Shown: piece after piece, positions 1 through 6,217 of the stretch
Numbering within the stretch: the first letter of the stretch is position 1
How the letters are laid out: each line of letters starts with the position of its first letter
Assembly (NCBI GenBank): GCA_003973585.1
Contig: QNYN01000084.1
Coordinates: 1 to 7,352, forward strand
Length of the DNA: 7,352 bases
Direction of reading: 5' to 3'
From: Fusobacteriota bacterium
GTDB lineage: Bacteria; Fusobacteriota; Fusobacteriia; Fusobacteriales; Fusobacteriaceae
Program-made: the position numbers and the translations under genes
Notes under the pieces: model-generated
Database searches by the model: none
Seen by the model: the letters and a program-made list of their open reading frames with translations, nothing else
Told to the model about the DNA's origin: nothing

Positions 1-1056
1 CATGAACAACCGAAGGTAATAGAAGAAACACTAAAAAGTAAAATAAATGGCAATAAAGCAATAATAAAAGAAATAACTTTATCCCAAGAAGAGTTAGAAA
101 ATATAACAAAAATTCATATGGTAGCCTGTGGAACTTCGTATCATGCTGCTTTAGTTGGGAAATATATAATAGAACAAGAATTAAGGATACCAGTAGAAGT
201 AGAAGTAGCTTCTGAATTTAGATATAAAAATCCGATTATTTCAAAGACAGACTTAGTTATTTTAATTTCTCAGTCTGGGGAAACAGCTGATACTTTAGCA
301 GGACTTAGAGAAGCAAAAAAAAGTGGAGCAAAAGCTATAGGGATAATTAATGTAATGGGAAGTACAATCTCTCGAGAAGCAGATGGAACAATATATACAA
401 ATGCAGGATTAGAGATAGGAGTGGCTTCTACAAAAGCATTTGTCTCACAATTAATAGCTCTTTATATTTTAACTCTTTATTTAGGAGAAAAAAAAGGAAT
501 ATTAGGAACAGAAAAAAGAGAAAATATAATAAAAAATTTAAATAAATTACCAAATATAGTGGAAAAAATACTAGAAAAAGAAAATGAAATAAAAGAAAAA
601 TCATTAATTTTTGATGGGGCAATATCAAGTGTGTTTATAGGAAGAAATATTAATGTCCCAATTGCTTATGAAGGAGCATTAAAGTTAAAAGAAATTTCAT
701 ATATTCATGCTGAAGGTTATCAAGCAGGTGAATTGAAGCATGGCCCTATAGCACTTATTAGTGAAAAATGTCCATTAGTAGCTATAGCTACCAGTGGAGA
801 TACCTATGATAAAGTAAAATCAAATATAGAAGAAGTAAAAGCTAGGGGAGGAAAAATACTAACTATAGCAACTGAAGGAGATACTGAAATTAGTAAAATA
901 TCAGAAGAAGTTATTTATCTACCAGCAGTAGGAGAGTTATTTTCACCAGTTATAAATGTTATACCATTACAAATATTATCTTATTATACAGCAGTAAATA
1001 GAGGTTTAGATGTAGATAAACCGAGGAATTTAGCTAAGTCTGTAACAGTTGAATAG
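1..1056 (+). CDS. glmS: Glutamine--fructose-6-phosphate aminotransferase (isomerizing), 5'-truncated by window edge
   Basis: GlmS converts fructose-6-phosphate and glutamine to glucosamine-6-phosphate in the cytoplasm, the first committed step to UDP-GlcNAc for peptidoglycan and lipid A. The reading frame is open from base 1 (it begins HEQPKVIEET), so the ATG at 118 is internal, not the start. The 351 residues visible are the C-terminal isomerase half; about 257 N-terminal residues (the glutaminase domain with its catalytic Cys) lie outside the window, judging by the roughly 608-residue E. coli enzyme. The first SIS domain starts at VACGTSYHAA (from residue 41) and contains LSQSGETADTL-type sugar-phosphate binding (here ISQSGETADTL) and EIGVASTKAF. 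The second has EGALKLKEISYIHAE (224-238) and ELKHGP (244-249). Residues K228, E231, H247 and K346 match E. coli K485, E488, H504 and K603 of the isomerase site. The C-terminus PRNLAKSVTVE is the family's signature ending. The next gene follows after 24 bases with no terminator between. Identification is essentially certain. Confidence 0.97.
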   Translation, partial: HEQPKVIEETLKSKINGNKAIIKEITLSQEELENITKIHMVACGTSYHAALVGKYIIEQELRIPVEVEVASEFRYKNPIISKTDLVILISQSGETADTLAGLREAKKSGAKAIGIINVMGSTISREADGTIYTNAGLEIGVASTKAFVSQLIALYILTLYLGEKKGILGTEKRENIIKNLNKLPNIVEKILEKENEIKEKSLIFDGAISSVFIGRNINVPIAYEGALKLKEISYIHAEGYQAGELKHGPIALISEKCPLVAIATSGDTYDKVKSNIEEVKARGGKILTIATEGDTEISKISEEVIYLPAVGELFSPVINVIPLQILSYYTAVNRGLDVDKPRNLAKSVTVE

Positions 1057-1080
1057 ATAAATAACCATAAGGGGGACAAA

Positions 1081-1641
1081 ATGTTAAGAACGAATGTATT
1101 TATGGAAATTAATGAATTAGAAAATATAGAAGAAAGAAGTTTAGATTTAAGATCGGAGCTTATTTTTGATCCTGATAATTTAGAGCTATTAAAAGAATTA
1201 GGAGCTATATTATGTTTTCAAAAGAAAATAGATGATGCAATTGAAGTTTATAAAAAAGCATTAGAATTAGAACCTGAAAATGCTGAACATTTAGCTTATA
1301 TGGGATACCTTTATTATGAAAAAGATGATTTTGAAAATGCTATAGAGTATCTTAATAAAGCTTTGGATATGGATCCTGAAGACCCCTTTGTATATTTTTT
1401 GTTAGGAAATTCATATTCTAGAATAGGTAGAATAGTAGATGCTATAAGAGTATATGATTTAGCAATATTTTTAGATTTTGATATATATGACGCTCATGTA
1501 GAATTTGCCATAAAATATGAGAGAATGGGAAGATATAAAAGGGCATTAAAAGAGTATATAACAGCTTACGAAATAGATCCAAGAGATGATTGTGTAAAGG
1601 AGAAGATAGATTATCTTGAGGAGAAAATAAAAGAGTCATAA
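1081..1641 (+). CDS. Small tetratricopeptide-repeat (TPR) protein, function unknown
   Basis: This 186-residue soluble protein is almost entirely TPR. Four consecutive 34-residue repeats run in exact register at about residues 33-66, 67-100, 101-134 and 135-168. Each has the helix-turn-helix pattern with G/A at position 8-9, an A-I or A-L pair near position 21 and a closing D/E-P (DP or EP at 65, 99 and 167; the third repeat ends FLDFD without the Pro). An acidic helix (about 9-30) precedes them and a charged helix (170-184) caps them. There is no signal peptide, membrane segment or catalytic domain, so it is probably a cytoplasmic protein-binding scaffold. The start at 1081 is preceded by GGGGG at 1071-1075 with five bases of spacing; a second ATG at 1102 lacks such a site. 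It follows glmS by 24 bases and is followed directly by a terminator, so it is likely the last gene of the glmS transcript. The binding partner cannot be read from the sequence. Confidence 0.9.
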   Translation: MLRTNVFMEINELENIEERSLDLRSELIFDPDNLELLKELGAILCFQKKIDDAIEVYKKALELEPENAEHLAYMGYLYYEKDDFENAIEYLNKALDMDPEDPFVYFLLGNSYSRIGRIVDAIRVYDLAIFLDFDIYDAHVEFAIKYERMGRYKRALKEYITAYEIDPRDDCVKEKIDYLEEKIKES

Positions 1642-1650
1642 AAAATTAGA

Positions 1651-1689
1651 AAGATGATTTTTATAATTTATATAGAAATCATCTTTTTT
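1651..1689 (+). terminator. Rho-independent terminator after the TPR gene
   Basis: A 15-base-pair stem pairs 1651-1665 with 1671-1685, with one G-U pair and a five-base loop (1666-1670). It is followed by a T run that spans 1684-1689. The stem begins nine bases after the TPR stop codon. The stem is AT-rich, as expected in this genome, but its length and T tail make it a convincing intrinsic terminator that separates glmS-TPR from the downstream operon. The other strand shows an A/T-rich flank as well, but there is no minus-strand gene that would use it. Confidence 0.85.
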
Positions 1690-1718
1690 GATTTTCTAAC
1701 AAATTAAAAGCTACTTTG

Positions 1719-1727
1719 TGTTATAAT
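1719..1727 (+). promoter_or_regulatory. Extended -10 promoter for the methyltransferase-to-rodA operon
   Basis: TGTTATAAT is a perfect TG-N-TATAAT extended -10 element, 33 bases after the preceding terminator's T run and in the only sizeable gap of the window. No good -35 box sits at the usual distance (the nearest, CTAACA at 1696-1701, is 20 bases away), which is tolerable for an extended -10 promoter. Transcription would start near 1734 and give a leader of about 65 bases. AT-rich DNA yields chance TATAAT matches, so this rests on position plus the TG extension. Confidence 0.6.
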
Positions 1728-1786
1728 TAAGAGAATAATAAAAAATGAATTAAAATTATTTTTTTGAAATAATTATTGTTAATTAT

Positions 1787-1793
1787 AGGAGGA
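1787..1793 (+). promoter_or_regulatory. Ribosome binding site fixing the GTG start at 1799
   Basis: AGGAGGA lies five bases before GTG 1799, the strongest Shine-Dalgarno match in the window. Stop codons close the upstream frame and no nearby ATG in frame has a comparable site, so it supports GTG as the initiation codon of the methyltransferase. Confidence 0.85.
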
Positions 1794-1798
1794 ATAAA

Positions 1799-2980
1799 GT
1801 GGCAAGAGTTCTACTAAAAAAAGGAAAAGAAAGAAAAATACAAAATTTTTATCCAAATGTTTTTAAAGATGAAATAGCACAGATTATGGGAACTATTAAA
1901 ACAGGCGATATAGTAGATGTATGTAGTGAAGATTTAACATTTGTAGGTCGTGGTTATGTAGTTGAAAATACAAATGCTTTAGTAAGGGTATTAACAACAA
2001 AAGATGAAAAAATTGATAAAGGTTTTATTTTAAATAAAATAAAAGTTGCGTATAAAAAAAGAAAACATTTATTAGAAGAAACTAATTGTATAAGGGTATT
2101 TTTCTCAGAAGCAGATGGAATACCTGGATTAATAGTAGATAAGTTTGATAAATATTTAGCAGTACAATTTAGAAATTCTGGAGTAGAAGTATTTCGTCAA
2201 GAAATAATAAATGCCTTGAAAAAAGTCACAAAGACAAAGGGAATTTATGAAAGAAGTGATGTAGAAAATAGAACTCATGAAGGGGTAGAACAAAAAACAG
2301 GAGTTATATATGGAGAAATTCCTGAAAGAATAACTATGGAAGATAATGGTCTTAAATATACTGTAGATATTATAGATGGTCAAAAAACAGGTTTTTTCTT
2401 AGACCAAAGAGAATCTAGAAAATTTATAAGACCATATTTAGATAAAGATACAAGATTTTTAGATGTATTTTCATCTAGTGGTGGATTTTCTGTAGCAGCA
2501 TTAGCTGAAGGGTGTAAAAAAGTTGTAGCAGTAGATAAGAATCCTTATGCTTTAAAATTATGTTTAGAAAATTATGAGTTAAATGAATTTACTAATAAAT
2601 TTGAAGTTGTAGAAGGTGATGCTTTTTCTATTTTAAAAACTTTATCTAACCGTGGAGAAAAATATGATGTGATTACATTAGACCCTCCTTCATTAATTAA
2701 GAAAAAAATTGATATAAAGAGAGGAAGAGATTTTTTCTATAAATTATGTGTAGATAGTTTTAAAATGTTAGAAACAGGAGGGATATTAGGAGTTATAACT
2801 TGTGCATATCATATGAGTTTAAACGATCTAATAGAAGTAACTAGAATGGCAGCTTCTAAAAATGGACTATGTCTAGAAGTAATAGGAATAAATTATCAAC
2901 CAGATGATCATCCTTGGGTTTTGCACATTCCAGAAACATTATATTTAAAAGCTCTTTGGGTAAGAGTAATAGAGAGATAG
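1799..2980 (+). CDS. Class I SAM-dependent rRNA methyltransferase, RlmI-like (probable 23S rRNA 5-methylcytosine)
   Basis: This 393-residue protein matches the COG1092/RlmI family in length and order of parts: an N-terminal PUA-type RNA-binding domain (about 1-75, starting ARVLLKKGKERK), a linker domain with the family block YERSDVENR and then KTGFFLDQRESR, and a Rossmann methyltransferase. The SAM-binding motif I is FLDVFSSSGGFS (220-231), the acidic motif II is VVAVDKN, motif IV is LDPPS (294-298) and motif VI is ITCAYHM, with Cys335. In RlmI of E. coli, which methylates C1962 of 23S rRNA, the corresponding Cys is in motif VI and motif IV lacks one; the same holds here. The product is thus likely a cytoplasmic m5C methyltransferase of 23S rRNA, but the exact target base is inferred. 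It begins with GTG behind a strong AGGAGGA and is the first gene of the operon. Its tag stop overlaps the ribosome binding site of the next gene. Confidence 0.88.
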   Translation: MARVLLKKGKERKIQNFYPNVFKDEIAQIMGTIKTGDIVDVCSEDLTFVGRGYVVENTNALVRVLTTKDEKIDKGFILNKIKVAYKKRKHLLEETNCIRVFFSEADGIPGLIVDKFDKYLAVQFRNSGVEVFRQEIINALKKVTKTKGIYERSDVENRTHEGVEQKTGVIYGEIPERITMEDNGLKYTVDIIDGQKTGFFLDQRESRKFIRPYLDKDTRFLDVFSSSGGFSVAALAEGCKKVVAVDKNPYALKLCLENYELNEFTNKFEVVEGDAFSILKTLSNRGEKYDVITLDPPSLIKKKIDIKRGRDFFYKLCVDSFKMLETGGILGVITCAYHMSLNDLIEVTRMAASKNGLCLEVIGINYQPDDHPWVLHIPETLYLKALWVRVIER

Positions 2981-2992
2981 GAGAATAAAATT

Positions 2993-3535
2993 ATGTATAT
3001 TGATATTATAGCTAGTATAATACTAGTGTTTGGAATATTATTAGGTTTTAAAAAAGGATTTTTCTTTGAAGTATTATCTTTTTTTGTATTTATATTAAAT
3101 GTAGTTTGGGCTAAAGAATGGACTCCTACTGTTTTTGCTAGTATACAAAGTAAGACTGGAATAGATAATGAAATATTATATTATTTAACTTATTTAGTGG
3201 TATTAGGAGGTCTTTGTTTTGTAACGTCTATAATTTTATCATTTCTAAGAAGAGTAATACCAAAGATATTTACAGGGACATTAGATAGAATATTAGGAAG
3301 TATATTAGGAGGATTAAAAGGGATAGTTATAATCATAATCCTTTTAATGTGTTGCAATTTAGTTACAACAAAGGTAAAAGCAGTAGAAAAATATACAAAA
3401 GATAGTAAAGTCAATAAATTTTTCTTAGAAAATATAAATAAATTAGAAGAATATTATCCAGAGGCTATAACTGAAAAATTAAAAGAATTAGAGTTAAAAG
3501 AAGATATAGAAAGAGAAATCAAAAAGTATATGTAA
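2993..3535 (+). CDS. CvpA-family inner-membrane protein
   Basis: This 180-residue protein has four hydrophobic segments at about 4-19, 23-39, 61-84 and 104-123, the CvpA (colicin V production) fold. The family signature lies between segments 3 and 4 and into segment 4: LDRILGSILGGLKGIV (97-112), with the conserved D-R, and glycines spaced by three or four residues. After the last segment comes a charged, helical tail (about 128-180, rich in K and E) that is probably cytoplasmic. CvpA was named for a role in colicin V secretion in E. coli and is more widely linked to envelope homeostasis; the molecular activity is not established, so none is claimed here. A GGAG (2980-2983) that overlaps the upstream stop codon lies nine bases before the ATG, and the gap is only 12 bases, so translation is probably coupled. 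A Cys pair (C120-C121) sits in segment 4. Confidence 0.82.
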   Translation: MYIDIIASIILVFGILLGFKKGFFFEVLSFFVFILNVVWAKEWTPTVFASIQSKTGIDNEILYYLTYLVVLGGLCFVTSIILSFLRRVIPKIFTGTLDRILGSILGGLKGIVIIIILLMCCNLVTTKVKAVEKYTKDSKVNKFFLENINKLEEYYPEAITEKLKELELKEDIEREIKKYM

Positions 3536-3549
3536 ATAAGGGGTGTTTT

Positions 3550-4641
3550 ATGAAAATAATAGATAAATATTTATTAAGTCAATTAAAAATGCCTGTTTTA
3601 TTTGGAATAAGTTTATTTACATTTATATTTTTAATAGAATTAATGGTAAAAATGATGGAAAGTATCTTAGTAAAAAGAGTTCCTGCATTAGACATGTTGC
3701 ATTTACTGACTTACTATATTCCACCTATTTTATCTCAAACAATTCCAATGGGATTTTTTCTAGGTGTAATGATTACATATAATAAATTAACTTCTACCAG
3801 TGAAAGTGTAGCTATGGTTTCTATGGGAATGAGTTTAAATAAAATATTAAAAGTACCATTTTATATGTCAGTGGGAATATTTTTTCTTACAATTTTTTTA
3901 CAGGAAAAAATAATACCTGAATCTTTTATGAGAGCTCAAAGTTTAGCAGTAAAGATTGGAACAGAAACACCTTCATTTCAATTAACTGAAAAAACATTTT
4001 TAGAAAATGTAGGAGAATACAGTATTTATATCGATAGATTGAATCCTAAAAATAACCAAGCAGAAGATGTTGTTATATTTCAAAAAGGTAAAAAGGATAA
4101 TTATCCAAATGTTTTATTATCAGGGAAAACAGTTTGGAAAAATGGTGCTATGATTTTAGAAGATGCTAAATTTTATCAGTTAGATGAAGATGGAAAAGAA
4201 AAATTAAGGGGAAGTTTTAAAACACAATCTCATCCACTTGATTCATTAGCTTCAGATTTTGATGTAGAAATAAAAGAAATTGATACTATGTCAGTAAAAA
4301 TGTTGTTAAAAAATATAAAAAAGTTGAAAGAAAATCATGAAAAACCAGAGACTATTTTACCTTATAGGGTGGAATTACAAAAAAAATTAGCTTCACCATT
4401 TTCAGCAGTATTTTTAGGTATATTAGGAGTGTTATTTTCTTTGGGACATCATAGAAGTGGAAAAGGTGTTGGATATGGTTTAAGTATGGTAGTAATATTT
4501 CTTTATATAACTTTATTCAATGTAGGAATAGTTTTGTCAAGTAAGGGGACTTTAAATCCAATAATAGGTGTTTGGACTCCAAATATACTTCTCGGAACTT
4601 TAACTGGAATAATGTATACAAAAAAATTAAAGGGGGTTTAA
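3550..4641 (+). CDS. lptF: LPS export ABC transporter permease LptF (YjgP/YjgQ family)
   Basis: LptF pairs with LptG as the membrane part of the LptB2FGC transporter, which pulls LPS from the inner membrane toward the outer membrane. The 363 residues show the family layout: three N-terminal membrane segments (about 14-34, 58-78, 101-118), a periplasmic beta-jellyroll region (about 120-270) and three C-terminal segments (about 282-298, 308-330, 337-357). Family landmarks are IDKY (4-7), P58 and P66 around segment 2, the cytoplasmic E85 and G93 region that contacts the ATPase in known structures, ELQKKLASPF (275-284) and WTPN (342-345). The start has AAGGGG (3538-3543) six bases upstream. Assignment as F rather than G rests on gene order (lptF first, as in E. 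coli) and is less certain than the family. LptB, LptC and the outer-membrane parts are not in the window. Confidence 0.88.
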   Translation: MKIIDKYLLSQLKMPVLFGISLFTFIFLIELMVKMMESILVKRVPALDMLHLLTYYIPPILSQTIPMGFFLGVMITYNKLTSTSESVAMVSMGMSLNKILKVPFYMSVGIFFLTIFLQEKIIPESFMRAQSLAVKIGTETPSFQLTEKTFLENVGEYSIYIDRLNPKNNQAEDVVIFQKGKKDNYPNVLLSGKTVWKNGAMILEDAKFYQLDEDGKEKLRGSFKTQSHPLDSLASDFDVEIKEIDTMSVKMLLKNIKKLKENHEKPETILPYRVELQKKLASPFSAVFLGILGVLFSLGHHRSGKGVGYGLSMVVIFLYITLFNVGIVLSSKGTLNPIIGVWTPNILLGTLTGIMYTKKLKGV

Positions 4642-5718
4642 ATGAAAAAAATTGATAGATATATAACAGTAAAATTTATAAAATCAATTTTCTTAGCTCT
4701 CTTTGCCTTTGTAGGAATTTTTGTATTATCTCAAATTTTTAAAGTGATAAATTATATAACTTCAGATAGATTAACAGTTGTAGAAGGGGTTCAGTATATG
4801 GCTGCTCAAATACCAGCAATAATAGTGCAGGTAGCTCCCCTTGCGACACTATTAGGTGGATTAATAACGATAAATAAAATGGCAAGTAGTTTAGAAATTA
4901 TAGCACTAAAAACTTCAGGAATAAGCTTTAGAAGGATAATTTTATTTCCAGTAATTGTGACTTTTATAATGGTAGGAGTTGTTTTTTATGTAAACGATAC
5001 ACTGCAACCTAAAGGAACAAAAACTGCAAGGATATTAAAAAGAAAGAATCAGATAGATGAAGATAAACTTCCTATAGATAAAGAAAATGTATATCTAAGG
5101 GGAAATGGAGATTATATCTATCATTTTGATTATATAAATAGAGAAAAAAACATAGCTAAAGGTGTAGAAATCGTAATTTTAAATAAAGAGTTTAATGCTA
5201 TAAAATCTATAGTTACAGCTAAAACAGCAAAATATAATAAAGATGGAAAATGGGAATTAAAAGATGCAAATGAAAATAAGATAGATGAAAAAAAAGTTGT
5301 TTTTCATGAAACTTATATAAATCCAGAATTAGTTGATGAACCAAAATTATTTTTAACTCCTAAATATAGAAAAGAAGAATTATCTTTAAAAGAGTTGAGA
5401 CATATTTCAGAACTGTTGCGTAAAACAGGTGGAGAATCAAAGGAATTTGAAGTGGAGTTAAATAAAAGAATATCATATCCTTTTGCTTGTGTAATTATGG
5501 GATTATTAGGGTTATCCCTTGGAAGTAGGTATGTGAGAGGAGCATCAGCTATAAATATAGCATTGAGTATAGCTTTTGGATATGGGTATTATATAGTACA
5601 AGCTAGTTTTGAAGCTGTATCTATGGGAGGAATGTTACCGGTATTATTGGGGTCTTGGATGCCAAATATAATTTTTACAGGTATAGGACTTGTAGCTATG
5701 AATAAGGCAGAATATTAA
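4642..5718 (+). CDS. lptG: LPS export ABC transporter permease LptG (YjgP/YjgQ family)
   Basis: The second half of the permease pair, 358 residues with the same plan: membrane segments at about 13-34, 57-77 and 99-117, a periplasmic domain (about 120-270), and segments at about 282-297, 302-325 and 333-353. It has IDRY (4-7), E85 and G93, ELNKRISYPF (272-281) and WMPN (339-342), all matching its neighbour. The start codon abuts the lptF stop (TAA then ATG with no gap) and its ribosome binding site AGGGGG (4631-4636) lies inside the end of lptF, so the two subunits are likely made in equal amounts by coupled translation, as fits a heterodimer. The G label depends on gene order. Presence of the pair indicates an LPS-bearing outer membrane. 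Confidence 0.88.
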   Translation: MKKIDRYITVKFIKSIFLALFAFVGIFVLSQIFKVINYITSDRLTVVEGVQYMAAQIPAIIVQVAPLATLLGGLITINKMASSLEIIALKTSGISFRRIILFPVIVTFIMVGVVFYVNDTLQPKGTKTARILKRKNQIDEDKLPIDKENVYLRGNGDYIYHFDYINREKNIAKGVEIVILNKEFNAIKSIVTAKTAKYNKDGKWELKDANENKIDEKKVVFHETYINPELVDEPKLFLTPKYRKEELSLKELRHISELLRKTGGESKEFEVELNKRISYPFACVIMGLLGLSLGSRYVRGASAINIALSIAFGYGYYIVQASFEAVSMGGMLPVLLGSWMPNIIFTGIGLVAMNKAEY

Positions 5719-5758
5719 TATTTTACGATTAAAAAAAATACAATTTAGGAGATATTAG

Positions 5759-6199
5759 ATGAAAAAAATAGAAGTAAAAATAATAAAAGAAGATGGAGTA
5801 ACTTTACCTAAATATATGACAGAGGGAGCAGCAGGGATGGATGTGTGTGCTCATATTTCTGAATCAATTACACTAAAAAGTTTAGAAAGAAAATTAGTTC
5901 CTACTGGAATAAAAATAGAGATACCTTTTGGATATGAAGTTCAAGTGAGACCTAGAAGTGGGTTAGCAATAAAACATGGAATAACATTAGTAAATTCTCC
6001 TGGGACAATAGACTCGGATTATCGTGGTGAAATAGGGATTATTCTTATAAATTTAAGTAATGAAGAGTATACTATAAACCCTAAAGAAAGAATTGGGCAA
6101 TTAGTTCTTCAAAAAGTGTATAAAATGGAATTTGTAGAAGTAGAAAAATTAGGAGAAAGTAGTAGATCTGTAGGAGGATTTGGGCACACAGGAAAATAG
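5759..6199 (+). CDS. dut: dUTP diphosphatase (dUTPase), trimeric type
   Basis: Dut splits dUTP to dUMP and pyrophosphate, keeping uracil out of DNA and supplying dUMP for thymidylate synthesis. At 146 residues it has the usual length for the homotrimeric enzyme and all five motifs in order: I AAGMDVCA (24-31), II PRSGLA (65-70), III GTIDSDYRGEI (82-92) with catalytic Asp85 and Tyr88, IV RIGQL (111-115), and V GGFGHTG (139-145). Motif V has two small departures from the commonest form RGxGGFGSTG: the Arg is followed by Ser (R136-S137-V138) rather than Gly, and His143 stands where Ser is frequent. The Phe that stacks on the uracil base (F141) is kept, so activity is expected. AGGAGAT at 5747-5753 sits five bases before the ATG. 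A 40-base gap after lptG holds no convincing promoter or terminator, so it probably belongs to the same transcript. Confidence 0.95.
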   Translation: MKKIEVKIIKEDGVTLPKYMTEGAAGMDVCAHISESITLKSLERKLVPTGIKIEIPFGYEVQVRPRSGLAIKHGITLVNSPGTIDSDYRGEIGIILINLSNEEYTINPKERIGQLVLQKVYKMEFVEVEKLGESSRSVGGFGHTGK

Positions 6200-6206
6200 A
6201 AAAAAT

Positions 6207-6212
6207 AGGTGG
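6207..6212 (+). promoter_or_regulatory. Ribosome binding site placing the rodA start at ATG 6218
   Basis: AGGTGG lies five bases before ATG 6218. The in-frame GTG at 6209 is inside this very sequence and has only a weak, poorly spaced GGAAAA (6191-6196) ahead of it. The purine-rich match is therefore best read as the Shine-Dalgarno site for 6218. Confidence 0.75.
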
Positions 6213-6217
6213 AAATT

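Noticed and set aside
118..120. ATG at 118 as the start of the first gene
   Set aside because: The same frame is open to base 1 and encodes GlmS sequence upstream (HEQPKV onward), so this Met is internal to a gene cut by the window edge.
428..628. Open frame on the minus strand opposite glmS
   Set aside because: It is a low-complexity Phe/Leu-rich translation of the AT-rich complement of a certain gene, with no domain and no credible ribosome binding site.
1442..1639. Open frame on the minus strand opposite the TPR gene
   Set aside because: It lies entirely antisense to a well-supported gene and shows no recognisable motif.
1754..1774. AT-only hairpin in the leader as a riboswitch or attenuator
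   Set aside because: Eight A/T pairs around a five-base loop are weak and common at this base composition; no conserved riboswitch core is visible and the leader is only about 65 bases long.
2156..2383. Open frame on the minus strand opposite the methyltransferase gene
   Set aside because: The translation is biased toward Phe, Ile, Tyr and Ser as expected from complemented A-rich codons; no supporting signals.
3190..3414. Open frame on the minus strand opposite the CvpA-family gene
   Set aside because: A shadow of the real gene; the sense frame carries the CvpA signature and has a proper start site.
5739..5744. TACAAT as a -10 box for a separate dut promoter
   Set aside because: Transcription would start inside or beside the dut ribosome binding site, only a few bases before the ATG, and the -35 region is poor. 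Chance match in AT-rich DNA.
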